From the NCBI GenBank assembly GCA_903882665.1, contig CAIRXW010000008.1, forward strand, positions 1 to 64,000: a stretch of DNA of 64,000 nucleotides. Direction: 5' to 3'. The notes under the pieces were generated by a model, which searched no databases, had not been told where the DNA came from, and was given only the letters and a program-made list of their open reading frames with translations. The stretch is from an uncultured Chlorobiaceae bacterium (GTDB lineage: Bacteria; Bacteroidota; Chlorobiia; Chlorobiales; Chlorobiaceae). Positions 42,158 through 52,705 of the stretch are shown piece by piece. Position numbers and translations under genes: made by a program. Numbering within the stretch: the stretch's first letter is position 1; each line of letters opens with the position of its first letter.

Positions 42158-43099
42158 ATGCAGAAGTTTTTTTCTCCCGATCTGTTTGCCCGGTTGCGTC
42201 CCTCTTTCATGATCAATACGTTGTTTTTGATCGCCGTTATGCTGCTTTATCCGCTTGCTGGAGGAGTGCTTTTTTCTTTTGTCAGCGGTGGCAGCGAGGC
42301 GGCTTTTTCTTTGTCAAGCATTCAGAACAGTCAGCTTTTTTCCATTCGATTGATTCAGGCCTTTGGGCAGATTCTTTTGCTTGCTCTGCCCGTTCTTTTA
42401 CTTGCGGCTTGGCATACCGGGAGGAACAATCTTTTTGCCCCTCAGAGTCTTGCTTTTTTGGGGATACAGAAGCGTGTCGATTTTGGTATGGCTGTTCTGG
42501 CAATTAGTGGCATTTTTCTGCTTCAGCCTCTGTTGTATACCATCACCGCAGTTCAGGATCATTATCTTTGGTCGGTTCTTGGTTCTGCAGGAACTGAAGT
42601 GGTTCGTCAGCGTGATATGATGGAGTCGTTTATCAAAGAGCTTGCGCAGGTGCGTTCCGTTCCGGAATTTTTTTTTGTTGCCTTCGTTTTTGCCATCACA
42701 CCCGCATTTTGTGAGGAGCTGTTTTTCAGGGGCTATATCCAGCAGAATTATACCCGTTCCATCTCCTCTGGCAATGCCGTACTGCTGACGGGCTCTCTTT
42801 TTGCTCTCTTTCATTTGAATGCCGCAAATCTTTTGCCCCTTGCTTTGCTTGGGTGGTATATTGGCTATATTTATGCGTGGACGGGCAATCTTGCAATTCC
42901 TTTTGTTGTTCATCTTGCGAACAATCTTGTTGCATTGCTTTTTCTTTGTTTTACAGAAGGAAGAAATCTGGGTTGGACGATTGATTCAACGGCTCTACTT
43001 GATTCACGATGGTGGTGGCTTGTTGTTACGGGAAGTTTATTGTTGTTTGTAATGGTTCTTCGGCGGCTTGCTGCTGCGCAACGAAGAGCTGTGCATTAA
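42158..43099 (+). CDS. CPBP-family intramembrane metalloprotease
   Basis: About eight hydrophobic helices and the CPBP/Abi motifs are present: motif 1 E-E-L-F-F-R-G near residue 187 (E-E-x-x-x-R), motif 2 F-A-L-F-H-L-N near 210, motif 3 H-L-A-N-N near 250. These match type II CAAX prenyl proteases and bacteriocin-immunity-type proteins. The natural substrate is unknown. The strong TATAAT just before ATG 42158 hints that the start might be the later ATG at 42209. It is followed by cdsA at 31 bases, so they may be one transcript. Confidence 0.82.
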   Translation: MQKFFSPDLFARLRPSFMINTLFLIAVMLLYPLAGGVLFSFVSGGSEAAFSLSSIQNSQLFSIRLIQAFGQILLLALPVLLLAAWHTGRNNLFAPQSLAFLGIQKRVDFGMAVLAISGIFLLQPLLYTITAVQDHYLWSVLGSAGTEVVRQRDMMESFIKELAQVRSVPEFFFVAFVFAITPAFCEELFFRGYIQQNYTRSISSGNAVLLTGSLFALFHLNAANLLPLALLGWYIGYIYAWTGNLAIPFVVHLANNLVALLFLCFTEGRNLGWTIDSTALLDSRWWWLVVTGSLLLFVMVLRRLAAAQRRAVH

Positions 43100-43130
43100 A
43101 GTTGATCAGTTATTTAATTTATATGACAGT

Positions 43131-43952
43131 ATGAATTTCAGTGTTAATTTACTGCAGCGAGTGATTGTGGGCGTTGTGGGTATTCCTCTGCTGCTATGGC
43201 TTATTGATCTCGGTGGGTTGGGTTTCTTTTTGTTTTTTTTGTTTTTAGCGCTTCTTGCTGTTTTTGAGTTTCATCGCCTTGCATCTCACAAGGCAAAGCC
43301 TCCGGCACTCTGGCTTGTCTTGCTGATAACGGCGCTTTTTCAGGTGAACTTTTATCTGCATTGGGTGGAAGTATGGGGGCTTTTGCTGGCTGTTGTCCTT
43401 GCGCTTCTGGTAATGGAGCTTTTTTTGAAAGAGGGCTCACCGTTGCTCAATTTAGGCGCGATTTTTCCGGGATTGCTCTATGTCAACCTCTCTTTTGGCT
43501 CCTTGTTGCAGCTCCGTCTCGAAACTGGTGACGGAAAGGGGGAGATAATGGTCTTTCTTCTTTTTTTCTGCGTCTGGTCAGCCGATATTTTTGCCTATTT
43601 TGGAGGAAGCGCCTTGGGGGGGAAATTTATTCATCGCAAACTGTTCGAACGTCTGAGCCCCCATAAGACATGGGAGGGTTTTTTATTCGGTCTTGCAGGA
43701 AGCGTTGCAGCATCAGTGATCTACAGCAGTTTTGTGTCGGTGTCGCAGTTGTCGTTGACAAAGGCGTTGTTGACCGGACTTTTGATCGGGCTGGCAAGTC
43801 CGGCTGGAGATCTGATTGAATCGATGTTCAAAAGGGATGCCGGGGTAAAAGACTCTTCACATCTGATTCCCGGCCACGGCGGAGTGCTCGACCGCTTCGA
43901 CACAATTATGTTTGTGTCGCCATTTATCTACTTTATTACCATCTACTTCTGA
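43131..43952 (+). CDS. cdsA: Phosphatidate cytidylyltransferase CdsA
   Basis: CdsA makes CDP-diacylglycerol from CTP and phosphatidic acid, the branch point of phospholipid synthesis. The family signature is complete: S-M-F-K-R-D-A-G-V-K-D, then H-G-G-V-L-D-R-F-D at residues about 225-257, with about eight hydrophobic helices. ATG 43131 is the preferred start; the upstream frame to 43068 overlaps the protease gene. It sits in the middle of core genes. Confidence 0.9.
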   Translation: MNFSVNLLQRVIVGVVGIPLLLWLIDLGGLGFFLFFLFLALLAVFEFHRLASHKAKPPALWLVLLITALFQVNFYLHWVEVWGLLLAVVLALLVMELFLKEGSPLLNLGAIFPGLLYVNLSFGSLLQLRLETGDGKGEIMVFLLFFCVWSADIFAYFGGSALGGKFIHRKLFERLSPHKTWEGFLFGLAGSVAASVIYSSFVSVSQLSLTKALLTGLLIGLASPAGDLIESMFKRDAGVKDSSHLIPGHGGVLDRFDTIMFVSPFIYFITIYF

Positions 43953-44076
43953 ACTCGTACAGAGAGTGCTGTTGCAGGCGGCAGGGATAGGAAATGTTTT
44001 TTTATATTATCGATTATTTGTGGCGAGAAAGCGCCTTTCAACATGCAGAAGTATTAACCGTACGAGGTTGCCGATA

Positions 44077-44547
44077 ATGAAAATTGAAGGTCTTCTTTCC
44101 GAAAAATGTATTGTTTTGAATCTTGACCTTACACTGAAAAGTGAGGTGATTGAAAAAATGCTCTCCATTGTGGCTGTTCACCCAGATGTGATCGATATCG
44201 GCAGGCTTCGGGAGGATGTTCTCAAGCGTGAACAGGAGATGTCGACCGGTATCGGCAAGAGCTTGGCCTTGCCTCATGCAAAGAGCGCCGGAGTGAGTCA
44301 GCCGGTTATGGCGCTTGCCACCTTGCGCAATGCAATCAATTTTGACTCAGTTGATGATGAGCCGGTCAGAATTGTTTTTCTTTTGGCAACTCCGGAGGAG
44401 ATGCTTGCTGAGCATTTGAAGTTTCTTGGTCGTATTACGAGGCTTGCCGGTCTGGAGGATGTTCGCCAGAAGCTTCTTCTTGCATCGTCCGCGGCAGAGG
44501 TTATTGAGCTTTTCAGGAAAGAGGAGAAGGATTTTCCGCAGATATAA
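44077..44547 (+). CDS. PTS EIIA (PtsN-type) domain protein
   Basis: The 156-residue protein is a nitrogen-PTS-type EIIA domain. The phospho-accepting histidine lies in L-A-L-P-H-A-K near residue 65, and the V-F-L-L-A-T-P-E-E block and L-K-F-L-G-R-I-T-R-L helix are typical. Start ATG 44077 follows GAGG; upstream in-frame codons belong to the cdsA end. No other PTS genes are visible here, so a regulatory role is likelier than sugar import. It is followed by hisS at 33 bases. Confidence 0.82.
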   Translation: MKIEGLLSEKCIVLNLDLTLKSEVIEKMLSIVAVHPDVIDIGRLREDVLKREQEMSTGIGKSLALPHAKSAGVSQPVMALATLRNAINFDSVDDEPVRIVFLLATPEEMLAEHLKFLGRITRLAGLEDVRQKLLLASSAAEVIELFRKEEKDFPQI

Positions 44548-44580
44548 CAACATTTTTACCAGCAGGGGATCATTACAGTT

Positions 44581-45873
44581 ATGCCGCAGTATCAGGCAGT
44601 AAAGGGCACAAGGGATATTTTCCCCGAAGAGGCTGCCCGATGGAAATATGTGGAAGGAATTGTTCACGCTCTTGCCTCCCGTTATGGTTTCAGCGAGATA
44701 CGGACTCCGGTTTTTGAGTATACTGAGCTCTTCCAGAGAGGGATTGGTTCGACAACGGATATTGTTGGCAAGGAGATGTTTACTTTTCAGCCTGATCCAA
44801 AAGGGCGTTCACTGACGCTGCGTCCTGAGATGACGGCCGGGGTAATGAGGGCGGCGCTTCAGAACAATCTGCTCTCTTCAGCTCCTGTGCACAAGTTGTA
44901 TTATATCGGCGAACTCTTTCGTAAGGAGAGGCCACAGGCAGGAAGGCAACGTCAGTTCTCCCAGTTTGGGGCTGAACTGCTTGGAGTCTCCTCTCCCGCT
45001 GCTGTCGCCGAGGTTATAACCCTGATGATGCAGGTTTTTCAGTCTCTCGGTCTTCAGGGACTCAAGCTCCGTATCAATAGTCTTGGTGACACGGATGACC
45101 GGCTTCGGTACCGGTGTGCGTTGCAGGACTATTTTTCTCCTTTTCACGATATTCTTGATGATGCATCGAAAGAGCGGCTCGATAAAAATCCTCTGAGGAT
45201 ACTTGATTCAAAAAATCCTGCTCTTCAGGAGCTGATTGCCGGAGCTCCGAAGTTATACGATTATCTCAACCCGGCTTCAGTGCAGGATTTTGAGAAGGTG
45301 CTTTATTATCTTGATGAACGCAATATTGCTTACGAAATCGATTATCGTCTTGTTCGCGGTCTTGATTACTACTGTAACACAGCTTTTGAGGTGACCAGTT
45401 CAGAGCTTGGTGCGCAGGATGCCATAGGTGGGGGTGGGCGCTACGATGGTCTTGCCCGTGAACTTGGCAGTTCGACGGATGTGGCGGCCTCAGGCTTTGC
45501 TGTTGGCATGGAGAGGCTTTTGATGACGATGGAAAAGCAGAGGCTTTTTGATGCCCTCGTTCCTCAGGGCCCACTTGTTTATGTTGTTGTGCAGCAGCAG
45601 GATCTGGTCGATCACGCACTGCAGATTGCTTGTCGATTGCGCAACGCTGCCATCAAAACGGAGATAGACCTGGCCTCAAGGAGCATGAAGGCGCAGATGA
45701 GGGATGCCAACAGGATGATGGCATCCTATGCGCTCTTTGTTGGTACGACGGAAAGGGCGACTGGGCTCTATCCACTGAAAAATCTGCTTACTTCGGAGCA
45801 GACAATGCTCACCCTGGAGGATCTGCTGGAACTTCTGCGCGAACTCGCCGCAAGGGAGCAGTTGCAATTGTGA
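44581..45873 (+). CDS. hisS: Histidyl-tRNA synthetase
   Basis: This class II synthetase charges tRNA-His. It has motif 1 around [10 protein letters not shown], motif 2 around [14 protein letters not shown] near residue 120, the two His-specific loops L-V-R-G-L-D-Y-Y near 258, and motif 3 in F-A-V-G-M-E-R-L. The C-terminal anticodon domain ends near residue 425. At 430 residues the length is normal. Its stop overlaps the GTG start of the next gene by four bases (GTGA). Confidence 0.95.
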   Translation: MPQYQAVKGTRDIFPEEAARWKYVEGIVHALASRYGFSEIRTPVFEYTELFQRGIGSTTDIVGKEMFTFQPDPKGRSLTLRPEMTAGVMRAALQNNLLSSAPVHKLYYIGELFRKERPQAGRQRQFSQFGAELLGVSSPAAVAEVITLMMQVFQSLGLQGLKLRINSLGDTDDRLRYRCALQDYFSPFHDILDDASKERLDKNPLRILDSKNPALQELIAGAPKLYDYLNPASVQDFEKVLYYLDERNIAYEIDYRLVRGLDYYCNTAFEVTSSELGAQDAIGGGGRYDGLARELGSSTDVAASGFAVGMERLLMTMEKQRLFDALVPQGPLVYVVVQQQDLVDHALQIACRLRNAAIKTEIDLASRSMKAQMRDANRMMASYALFVGTTERATGLYPLKNLLTSEQTMLTLEDLLELLRELAAREQLQL

Positions 45874-46121
45874 CGAATACGGGCCACAAGGTTATCCTCT
45901 ATGGCAAAAAAGAGTGCTGCCTGTGCGACGATGCCATGGAGATTCTGCAGAAAGTCAATGCATCGTTGCCGTTTGATCTGGAAAAAAGAGATATTTCGGA
46001 TGATGGGGAACTGCTTGAACGGTTTGGACTCAAAATTCCAGTCATCTTTGTTGACGGTGTTGAGGTATTCAAATATCGTGTGAACGAAAATCGCCTGAGG
46101 GCGTTGTTGAGCAGATGCTGA
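45870..46121 (+). CDS. Thioredoxin-fold (glutaredoxin-like, DUF836-type) small protein
   Basis: GTG 45870 overlaps the hisS stop. The 83-residue protein opens [15 protein letters not shown], a redox motif C-x-x-C flanked by an extra Cys, and has the cis-Pro segment K-I-P-V-I-F-V-D-G. This is the DUF836 glutaredoxin-like family. It is probably a redox adaptor; the partner is unknown. The next small membrane protein gene overlaps its end by seven bases. Confidence 0.8.
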   Translation: MTNTGHKVILYGKKECCLCDDAMEILQKVNASLPFDLEKRDISDDGELLERFGLKIPVIFVDGVEVFKYRVNENRLRALLSRC

Positions 46122-46327
46122 AATTCATTTTTCTTTTTATTATTTTTTTTCTGGTAATTCGTACGGTAGTTCGTACGCTGAGGAGAGGGGTTTTTTTTAT
46201 CAGGAAAGGGGCGCCTGGTCAGGGTGAAATTCCACGGAGCTCAATTTTTTCAGGACAGCATGTCGAAGAGGCGGATTATGAGGTTCTTGAAAGCCACCTC
46301 AACAATAAAAAACAGGATGTCATATAA
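46115..46327 (+). CDS. Small membrane protein, DUF4834-like
   Basis: The 70-residue protein starts with one hydrophobic helix ([20 protein letters not shown]), then a basic segment and an acidic tail ending in E-E-A-D-Y-E-V-L-E. This one-helix-plus-E-A-D-Y-E pattern recalls DUF4834 proteins of Bacteroidetes/Chlorobi. No function is known. It overlaps the upstream gene and is followed by a terminator, so it ends the hisS operon. Confidence 0.65.
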   Translation: MLKFIFLFIIFFLVIRTVVRTLRRGVFFIRKGAPGQGEIPRSSIFSGQHVEEADYEVLESHLNNKKQDVI

Positions 46328-46401
46328 GGTGTTGTGCTTTGGATTGTTTTTTCGTACATTGCCTCACTTGGTTTGACGACGTACAATAGTATCTTATCTG
46401 A

Positions 46402-46423
46402 AGTGGGGGTTCCCCACTTTTTT
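46402..46423 (+). terminator. Terminator between the hisS operon and rimP
   Basis: AGTGGGG and CCCCACT form a perfect seven-base stem with a three-base loop, followed by six Ts. It ends 32 bases before rimP and could also act as an attenuator in the rimP leader. Confidence 0.85.
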
Positions 46424-46454
46424 GTTTTCTTTTTAAAGTTCCCAAGAGGTATTC

Positions 46455-46976
46455 ATGCAAGAGCGCATCAGGAATTGTGTCTCACGGGTTATTGCAGAGT
46501 CTGCTGGCACTCGGGGTGAAGGTGCTTATCTTATTGATATCAAGGTAAAAGGCAAAGCGAGTGCCCGGAAGATAGAGATACTGATGGATGCTGATATTGG
46601 TATACGGATTCATCAGTGTGCCTATGTGAGCAGAAGGGTTCGCGAGCAGATTGAGGGCGACGATGAACTTCTGGATCAGATTGGAGAAAATTTTGATCTG
46701 ATAGTCTCTTCTCCCGGTCTTGGCGAGCCCATAATCATTTCCCGGCAGTACATTCGGCATATCGGAAAGCTGCTGCAGGTTACCTTTATTGGTGCGGATG
46801 GTGAGCCGGAGGAGCTGGCCGGGCATCTGCAGGAGGTGTCGCTTTCGGAAGAGAGTGAACCGAAAATCGTCATTATGCCGAAAACGAGTAAAAAGAAAGG
46901 TCAGCCGGCAAAAACTGAAGGTATCACACTCTACCTCAATCAGGTAATCCGGGCGGTTCCTGAGGCGGAATTGTAA
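46455..46976 (+). CDS. rimP: Ribosome maturation factor RimP
   Basis: RimP helps assemble the 30S subunit. The N-terminal alpha/beta domain has the G-A-Y-L-I-D-I-K and K-I-E-I-L-M-D-A-D strands. The central V-S-S-P-G-L-G-E-P is the family hallmark (usually V-S-S-P-G-x-D-R-P), and a C-terminal SH3-like domain follows. The 173-residue length and position before nusA-infB are characteristic. AAGAGG precedes ATG 46455. Confidence 0.9.
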   Translation: MQERIRNCVSRVIAESAGTRGEGAYLIDIKVKGKASARKIEILMDADIGIRIHQCAYVSRRVREQIEGDDELLDQIGENFDLIVSSPGLGEPIIISRQYIRHIGKLLQVTFIGADGEPEELAGHLQEVSLSEESEPKIVIMPKTSKKKGQPAKTEGITLYLNQVIRAVPEAEL

Positions 46977-47035
46977 AGAGGTTTATACTGGTGAGTGGAA
47001 ATTTTCTTTTATAAAATGCACAATCCAAGATAGAG

Positions 47036-48598
47036 ATGGTCAAAAAGAAGATAAAAGATGAGGGACAGGATCGGCGGGTGCAGATTGCCAGCGCTTTCGG
47101 CGAAATCGAGCAGTCCAAGATCTTTCTGGATAAACGCACGGAGAGTGCGGCTGTAAAAATGGATATTGCCGACCTTCTGAAGGATATTATCCAGAAGCAG
47201 CTCCGAAAAGATTATGATCCTGAAGTTGAATCCAACATTTTCATCAACCCCGAGCGGGGAGATTTCGAAGTCTATATTCTGAAAAAGATTGTCGAAGAGA
47301 TTGATATTGAGAGCATTGAGATTACGCTTAAAGAGGTACGAAAAATCGATGACTCTCTTGAAATTGGTGATTATTATGAAGAGGGCCCGATCCGGCTTGA
47401 AGACTATCTGAGTCGTAAGTCTATTCAGATTATCAAGCAGTCAGTACAGAAGAAGGTACGGGATCTTGAGCGTCTTGTTGTTTATGAAGAGTGTCTTGAA
47501 AAAGTTGGAGAGATTGTTGCTGGCGAGGTCTATCAGGTTCGTGCGAATGAGGTTATTTTTACCTATAACACGTCGAAAGACCATCGTGTCGAGCTTGTGT
47601 TGCCTAAGTCCGAGATGATGAAAAAGGACAATCCCCGTCGAACTCCGCGGATGAAGCTCTATGTCAAGCGTATTGAGCGTGAGAAGACGAAAGTGAGGCT
47701 TGATGACGGCTCAATGGTTGAGCGGGAAAAAGCTGATGGAGGAATGAAGGTCATTGTGTCGAGAGTTGACGACCGGTTTTTGTACAAGCTTTTTGAACAT
47801 GAAGTGCCTGAAATTCTTGACGGTCTCATTGTGATCAAGGCGATTGCAAGGGTGCCGGGTGAACGCGCAAAGGTTGCGGTTGAATCCACCAGTGCACGCA
47901 TTGATCCGGTCGGTGCCACCGTAGGGTATCGTGGAAAGCGCATTCAGAGCATTGTCAAAGAGCTGAACAACGAAAATATTGATGTCATCTACTATGCAGA
48001 TGAACCGCAGATTTATATTTCAAGGGCGATGCAGCCAGCGAAAATTGATCCTCTGACGGTTCATGCTGATATGAAAACCCGGAAAGCAAGGGTGATGCTC
48101 AAGCCTGACCAGATCAAATATGCGATCGGAAAGAATGGGAACAATATTCATCTGGCGGAGAAGCTTACCGGCTATGAGATTGATGTCTATCGTGATGTGA
48201 TCGATAAATCGACGGAAGATCCTACCGATATCGATATCATTGAGTTCCGTGAAGAGTTTGGTGATGACATGATTTACCAGCTTCTTGATGGTGGTCTTGA
48301 TACGGCCAAAAAAGTACTGAAAGCCGGAGTTGATGAAATTGAGCACTCTCTTCTGGGGTCGTCTAAACCGGAAGAGCAGACGATTTTTGGTAAGAGTTAC
48401 AAGACCGGCGTCAAACCGAGGGAACGAAAAGTGACCGACGAGGAAAAGCGCTATTGGAGGAAGATTGCCGAAAATATTTATAAAACCGTAAAAGAAGAGT
48501 TTACCGAAGCGGATCTGGCGGCTCTTTTTGATGACACTATCGAGCATGAGCCAAATGAATTGGCGGCTGATAGATCAATAGAACCGACCGCAGAGTGA
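47036..48598 (+). CDS. nusA: Transcription termination/antitermination factor NusA
   Basis: NusA binds RNA polymerase and modulates pausing, termination and antitermination. Residues 1-160 form the N-terminal domain, followed by S1 (G-E-I-V-A-G-E-V-Y-Q-V), then two KH domains. The KH region includes I-A-R-V-P-G-E-R-A-K-V-A-V and D-P-V-G-A-T-V-G-Y-R-G-K-R-I near residue 305. A charged C-terminal tail ends the 520-residue protein. The basic start (MVKKKIKDEGQ) is longer than usual. It lies within the rimP-nusA-infB operon. Confidence 0.93.
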   Translation: MVKKKIKDEGQDRRVQIASAFGEIEQSKIFLDKRTESAAVKMDIADLLKDIIQKQLRKDYDPEVESNIFINPERGDFEVYILKKIVEEIDIESIEITLKEVRKIDDSLEIGDYYEEGPIRLEDYLSRKSIQIIKQSVQKKVRDLERLVVYEECLEKVGEIVAGEVYQVRANEVIFTYNTSKDHRVELVLPKSEMMKKDNPRRTPRMKLYVKRIEREKTKVRLDDGSMVEREKADGGMKVIVSRVDDRFLYKLFEHEVPEILDGLIVIKAIARVPGERAKVAVESTSARIDPVGATVGYRGKRIQSIVKELNNENIDVIYYADEPQIYISRAMQPAKIDPLTVHADMKTRKARVMLKPDQIKYAIGKNGNNIHLAEKLTGYEIDVYRDVIDKSTEDPTDIDIIEFREEFGDDMIYQLLDGGLDTAKKVLKAGVDEIEHSLLGSSKPEEQTIFGKSYKTGVKPRERKVTDEEKRYWRKIAENIYKTVKEEFTEADLAALFDDTIEHEPNELAADRSIEPTAE

Positions 48599-48644
48599 AC
48601 ATTTCGAAAGAAGTAAAGCGTTTTTAAATCCAGAGGAGGATGTA

Positions 48645-51557
48645 ATGGCCCTTGAGGACATGGGAAAGAAATACCGCATAAGTGATATAGCAAGAGAACT
48701 GCAGGTAAGTCCGCAGGAAGTATTACTTTTTGTCAAACAGGAAGGTGGCAGGGTTGCCTCTACATCCTCTATGGTAGGTGAAGAGATACACGGACTGATT
48801 TTTGGCCATTTCAGCGTTGAGAAGAAAATGGTTGATGAGACGAAAAAAATAAGGGCGGAGAAAGAGAAGCGCATATCGAGGCTTGAAGAGCAGTCACGGA
48901 AAACTTATGAAAAAGAGCAGCATCTCAGTGAAACCCTCAGCCCTCCGGCACCGCCGGTGGTTGTTGTTCCGGATGTAAAAAAAGAGGTTTTTGCAGTCGA
49001 AGTGATTGATGTTGTTCCTGAGCAGGAACACTCTTTGGAACCGGAGAGCCCTGTGGCCGAGCCAACGGAGATCATCGAAGTCACCGGGCAGCAGGCTGTC
49101 GTCGAACCTCCAGAGCCTTCAGTTCATGCTGAAATTGCTGTTGCTGCCGAACTTCCTGTTATTGCAGAGGTCGTTGTTGTTGCTCAGCAGCCTGAACACA
49201 TTGATCTCCCTGAAGTGACTGAACAGGAGGATCCTCTTTCTGCACTCCATAATGTCGTTGAGATCCCTGAGATTTCTGAGGTCGCAGTGACCGCTGAGAT
49301 AACAGAGCCTGCTTCAAAAAAAGAGGAGTCCTCGGTCAACGAGCACCTGGTCTCTTTTGACTCCCCGCAGATGATGGGTGGTCTTACCGTGCTTGGCACC
49401 CTCGACATACATGCCGGCAGGAACAGAAAAAACCGTAAAAAGAATTTCCAGGAGCAGGCTGATGCTCTGAAAAACGAATTTGTATCGAAGCCAGCAGAGG
49501 AGAGTCGCCCGGAAGAGAAGGTGGCAGCGGTTGTTGCCAAGAAGCCGCCGGTCAAGGCGGCCACGGACGCGAAGCCAAAGCCTGTTGTCGCTGCTGACAG
49601 TGCTGCCAACGCAAAGAAAAAAGGAAAGAAGAAAAAGAAGCCGGCGGTGGACGATAAGGTCATCTCTGCGAATATCCAGAAAACGATCAGTGGTATTGAT
49701 GATCGCAGTGGAACAGGTTCTCGCCAGAAATTCCGCAAGCAGCGTCGCAATGAGCGTGAGCGCGAGCATGAAGTGGATGAGGCTTTTCGTGAGTCTCAGC
49801 GTATGGTTGTCCGTGTGACCGAGTACGCTTCGCCCCATGAGCTGGCGGAGCTTATGGGCATTACGGCCAAAGATATTATCCAGAAGTGTTTTGCGCTCGG
49901 CAAGTTTGTTACCATCAATCAGCGGCTTGATAAAGAGTCGATTGAGCTGATCGCTCTTGAGTTCGGCTTTGAGGCGGAGTTTATTTCAGAGGTTGAGGCA
50001 ACTGCGGTGATTGTTACCGAGGATGAGGAAGCTGATATGCAGACTCGTCCGCCGGTTGTCACCATCATGGGGCATGTTGATCACGGAAAGACTTCGCTGC
50101 TCGATTATATCCGCAACAGTAAAGTTGTTGCCGGTGAATCCGGCGGTATTACCCAGCATATCGGAGCGTACGAAGTAACGGTTGAAGGCAACCGCAAAAT
50201 AACTTTTCTTGACACGCCTGGTCATGAAGCCTTTACCGCCATGCGGGCAAGGGGCGCACAGGTGACCGATATTGTTATTCTTGTTGTGGCGGCTGATGAC
50301 AGTGTTATGCCCCAGACCATTGAGGCCATCAATCATGCCAAAGCGGCTGGAGTTCCGATTGTTGTCGCGCTCAATAAAATTGACAAAATTGAAGCCAACC
50401 CCGAGAAGATCAAGACACAGTTGTCTGAAGCAGGAGTGCTTGTTGAAGAGTGGGGTGGAGTCTATCAGTGTCAGGAGATCTCCGCAAAGAAAGGTATCGG
50501 CATTGCCGAACTCATGGAAAAAGTGTTGACCGAAGCTGAAATGCGTGAGCTGAGAGGCAACTATTCCAGAGAGGTTCCGGCAAGCGGAATTATTGTTGAA
50601 TCGGAGCTCGACAAGGGCAAGGGCGTTATTTCCACGGTGCTCGTTCAGCGCGGTATACTCAAGGTTGGCGATCCTTTTGTGGCTGGTAATACCATGGGCA
50701 AGGTTCGCGCCCTTATGGATGAGAGAGGCAAGAGAATTCTTTTTGCCAACCCTTCACAGCCGGTCAGGGTGCTTGGATTTGAGGATCTTCCGCAATCAGG
50801 TGATGCGCTGACGGTCATGGTGACGGACAGGGAAGCACGCGATTTGGCCCAGAAGCGCCAGGTTATCCGTCGTGAGCACGACTTCCGCCGCAGTACGCGT
50901 GTCAAACTCGACAGTATTGCCCGCCAGATAAAGGAAGGGCTGATGAAAGAGCTGAGCGTCATTATCAAGGCAGATACTGATGGCTCCATTCAGGCTCTTG
51001 CTGACGGTCTTATGAAGATCCAGAACGAAGAGGTGAAGGTACAGATTATTCACCAGGGCGTTGGGCAGATCACTGAAACTGACGTGTTGCTTGCTGCTGC
51101 CTCTGATGCTATCATTATCGGCTTCAGGGTACGACCGAATGTCAACGCCAAAAAGCTGGCTGAAAAGGAAGATCTTGATGTTCGCTTCTACAGCGTTATT
51201 TATCATGTACTTGAAGATGTCGAGAAGGCGCTTGAGGGAATGCTCTCACCCGAACTGCATGAAGAGAGTCTCGGTTCGCTTGAAATCCGCCAGATTTTCA
51301 AGGTACCAAAGATTGGCAATGTCGGTGGCTGTTATATGCTTGAGGGCAAGATGTTCCGTGATTCCAAGGTACGCCTGCTCCGTGACGGTGTCCAGATTTA
51401 CGAAGGTCAGCTTGCAGCGCTTCGTCGTTTCAAGGACGATGTCAAAGAGGTTGATGCTGGATATGAGTGCGGTATGAGTCTCAAGAACTATGATGATATC
51501 AAGGTTGGAGACATTGTCGAGGCCTATAAGATCGTTGAGAAAAAACGGAAACTATGA
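48645..51557 (+). CDS. infB: Translation initiation factor IF-2
   Basis: IF-2 is the GTPase that brings initiator tRNA to the ribosome. The N-terminal 380 residues are a low-complexity charged linker (E/V/P-rich, then K/A-rich) after a short IF2_N helix. The G domain has G-H-V-D-H-G-K-T-S (G1) near residue 477, D-T-P-G-H-E-A-F (G3) and N-K-I-D-K (G4). Domains II-IV follow to residue 970. AGGAGG lies eight bases before ATG 48645. Confidence 0.95.
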   Translation: MALEDMGKKYRISDIARELQVSPQEVLLFVKQEGGRVASTSSMVGEEIHGLIFGHFSVEKKMVDETKKIRAEKEKRISRLEEQSRKTYEKEQHLSETLSPPAPPVVVVPDVKKEVFAVEVIDVVPEQEHSLEPESPVAEPTEIIEVTGQQAVVEPPEPSVHAEIAVAAELPVIAEVVVVAQQPEHIDLPEVTEQEDPLSALHNVVEIPEISEVAVTAEITEPASKKEESSVNEHLVSFDSPQMMGGLTVLGTLDIHAGRNRKNRKKNFQEQADALKNEFVSKPAEESRPEEKVAAVVAKKPPVKAATDAKPKPVVAADSAANAKKKGKKKKKPAVDDKVISANIQKTISGIDDRSGTGSRQKFRKQRRNEREREHEVDEAFRESQRMVVRVTEYASPHELAELMGITAKDIIQKCFALGKFVTINQRLDKESIELIALEFGFEAEFISEVEATAVIVTEDEEADMQTRPPVVTIMGHVDHGKTSLLDYIRNSKVVAGESGGITQHIGAYEVTVEGNRKITFLDTPGHEAFTAMRARGAQVTDIVILVVAADDSVMPQTIEAINHAKAAGVPIVVALNKIDKIEANPEKIKTQLSEAGVLVEEWGGVYQCQEISAKKGIGIAELMEKVLTEAEMRELRGNYSREVPASGIIVESELDKGKGVISTVLVQRGILKVGDPFVAGNTMGKVRALMDERGKRILFANPSQPVRVLGFEDLPQSGDALTVMVTDREARDLAQKRQVIRREHDFRRSTRVKLDSIARQIKEGLMKELSVIIKADTDGSIQALADGLMKIQNEEVKVQIIHQGVGQITETDVLLAAASDAIIIGFRVRPNVNAKKLAEKEDLDVRFYSVIYHVLEDVEKALEGMLSPELHEESLGSLEIRQIFKVPKIGNVGGCYMLEGKMFRDSKVRLLRDGVQIYEGQLAALRRFKDDVKEVDAGYECGMSLKNYDDIKVGDIVEAYKIVEKKRKL

Positions 51558-51575
51558 ATCGCTTATTGTTGATCT

Positions 51576-51935
51576 ATGTCGATACGTACTGAGAGAGTTG
51601 CCTCACTGCTGCAGCAGGAGCTTGGAGCAATACTTCAAAAAGAGCTTCCGCGCAGCGGTCCGATTATCACCGTTGTTGATGTGAAGATTACGGCTGATCT
51701 GAGCATCGCCAGGGTCTATGTTTCCGTCATCGGTACGCCTGGGGAGCAGCAGACAGCGATGGCTTTATTGCAGGAGAAAACCAAGAGTATCAGAATGATT
51801 CTCTCGTCGAAAATCCGGCACCATTTCCGGCGTATTCCCGAGCTCGAATTCCATGAAGATCATCTCTATGAGCGTGCAAACCGTATCGAGCAGCTTTTGA
51901 GCGGAGTTAGAAAAAGTTCCGTTGAAAATGGTTAA
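51576..51935 (+). CDS. rbfA: Ribosome-binding factor A
   Basis: This 119-residue KH-fold protein matures the 5' end of 16S rRNA and the small subunit. Landmarks are the start R-T-E-R-V-A-S-L-L-Q-Q-E-L, the V-D-V-K-I-T-A-D-L-S-I-A-R-V-Y-V strand and the R-I-P-E-L-E-F-H-E-D end. It lies 18 bases after infB, the standard operon order. Confidence 0.93.
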   Translation: MSIRTERVASLLQQELGAILQKELPRSGPIITVVDVKITADLSIARVYVSVIGTPGEQQTAMALLQEKTKSIRMILSSKIRHHFRRIPELEFHEDHLYERANRIEQLLSGVRKSSVENG

Positions 51936-51962
51936 CCGAGGGGTTCTTGAAAAAGAGTGTGC

Positions 51963-52697
51963 ATGGATGAACAGCAAAACTGGGAGCCTTTGGCTGATGA
52001 GGGCAATTTTCTCCTGATTGACAAGCCGCTCGACTGGACGTCGTTCGATGTGGTGGCTAAAATCAGGAACAGCTATAATCGGTGTGGCTTGAAACGCAAG
52101 GTTGGTCATTGCGGTACTCTTGACCCGAAAGCCACGGGACTGCTTATACTTGCGACTGGACGGAAAACGAAGGAGATTGCCACACTTGAAGTGCTTGACA
52201 AGGTCTATGACGGCGTTATAAAGCTTGGTGCCATTACGGAAAGTCATGATGTAGAAACCGCCGAATATGGCCATTGCCCGACGTCTCACCTGACGGAGAG
52301 TGAGATTCGTTCCGCAGCCTCCGGTTTTGTCGGTTCACATCAGCAGCAGCCACCCATGCATTCGGCGGCCTGGCATAACGGAAAACGCCTCTATGAACAT
52401 GCCCGAAAGGGAGTGGTGATCAGGGAGCGGAAAGCAAAAGAGATTGTTATCCACCGTTTTGAAGTCACTCGCATTGAACTGCCTCTGCTTTATTTTACTC
52501 TTCATGTTTCCAAGGGAGCCTATATCAGGGTTATTGCGCATGAGCTGGGTGCTGTGCTTGGCGTTGGAGGCTATCTGGCCTCACTCAGGAGAGTATCTAT
52601 TGGCAGTTGGGAGCTGAGCTCCGCCAGAACGGTATCAGAGAGTATTGAAGCTATTCTTCAGGAGGCATCAAACACCCGACCGGGTGAGGGGAGATAA
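51963..52697 (+). CDS. truB: tRNA pseudouridine-55 synthase TruB
   Basis: TruB makes pseudouridine 55 in tRNA T-loops. It opens with F-L-L-I-D-K-P-L-D-W-T-S-F-D. The catalytic Asp is in G-H-C-G-T-L-D-P-K-A-T-G-L-L near residue 55. The thumb region and R-A-Y-I-R-V-I-like block (K-G-A-Y-I-R-V-I-A-H-E-L-G) follow. ATG 51963 is chosen over GTG 51957. Its stop is eight bases before ribF. Confidence 0.93.
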   Translation: MDEQQNWEPLADEGNFLLIDKPLDWTSFDVVAKIRNSYNRCGLKRKVGHCGTLDPKATGLLILATGRKTKEIATLEVLDKVYDGVIKLGAITESHDVETAEYGHCPTSHLTESEIRSAASGFVGSHQQQPPMHSAAWHNGKRLYEHARKGVVIRERKAKEIVIHRFEVTRIELPLLYFTLHVSKGAYIRVIAHELGAVLGVGGYLASLRRVSIGSWELSSARTVSESIEAILQEASNTRPGEGR

Positions 52698-52705
52698 AAA
52701 GAGGT

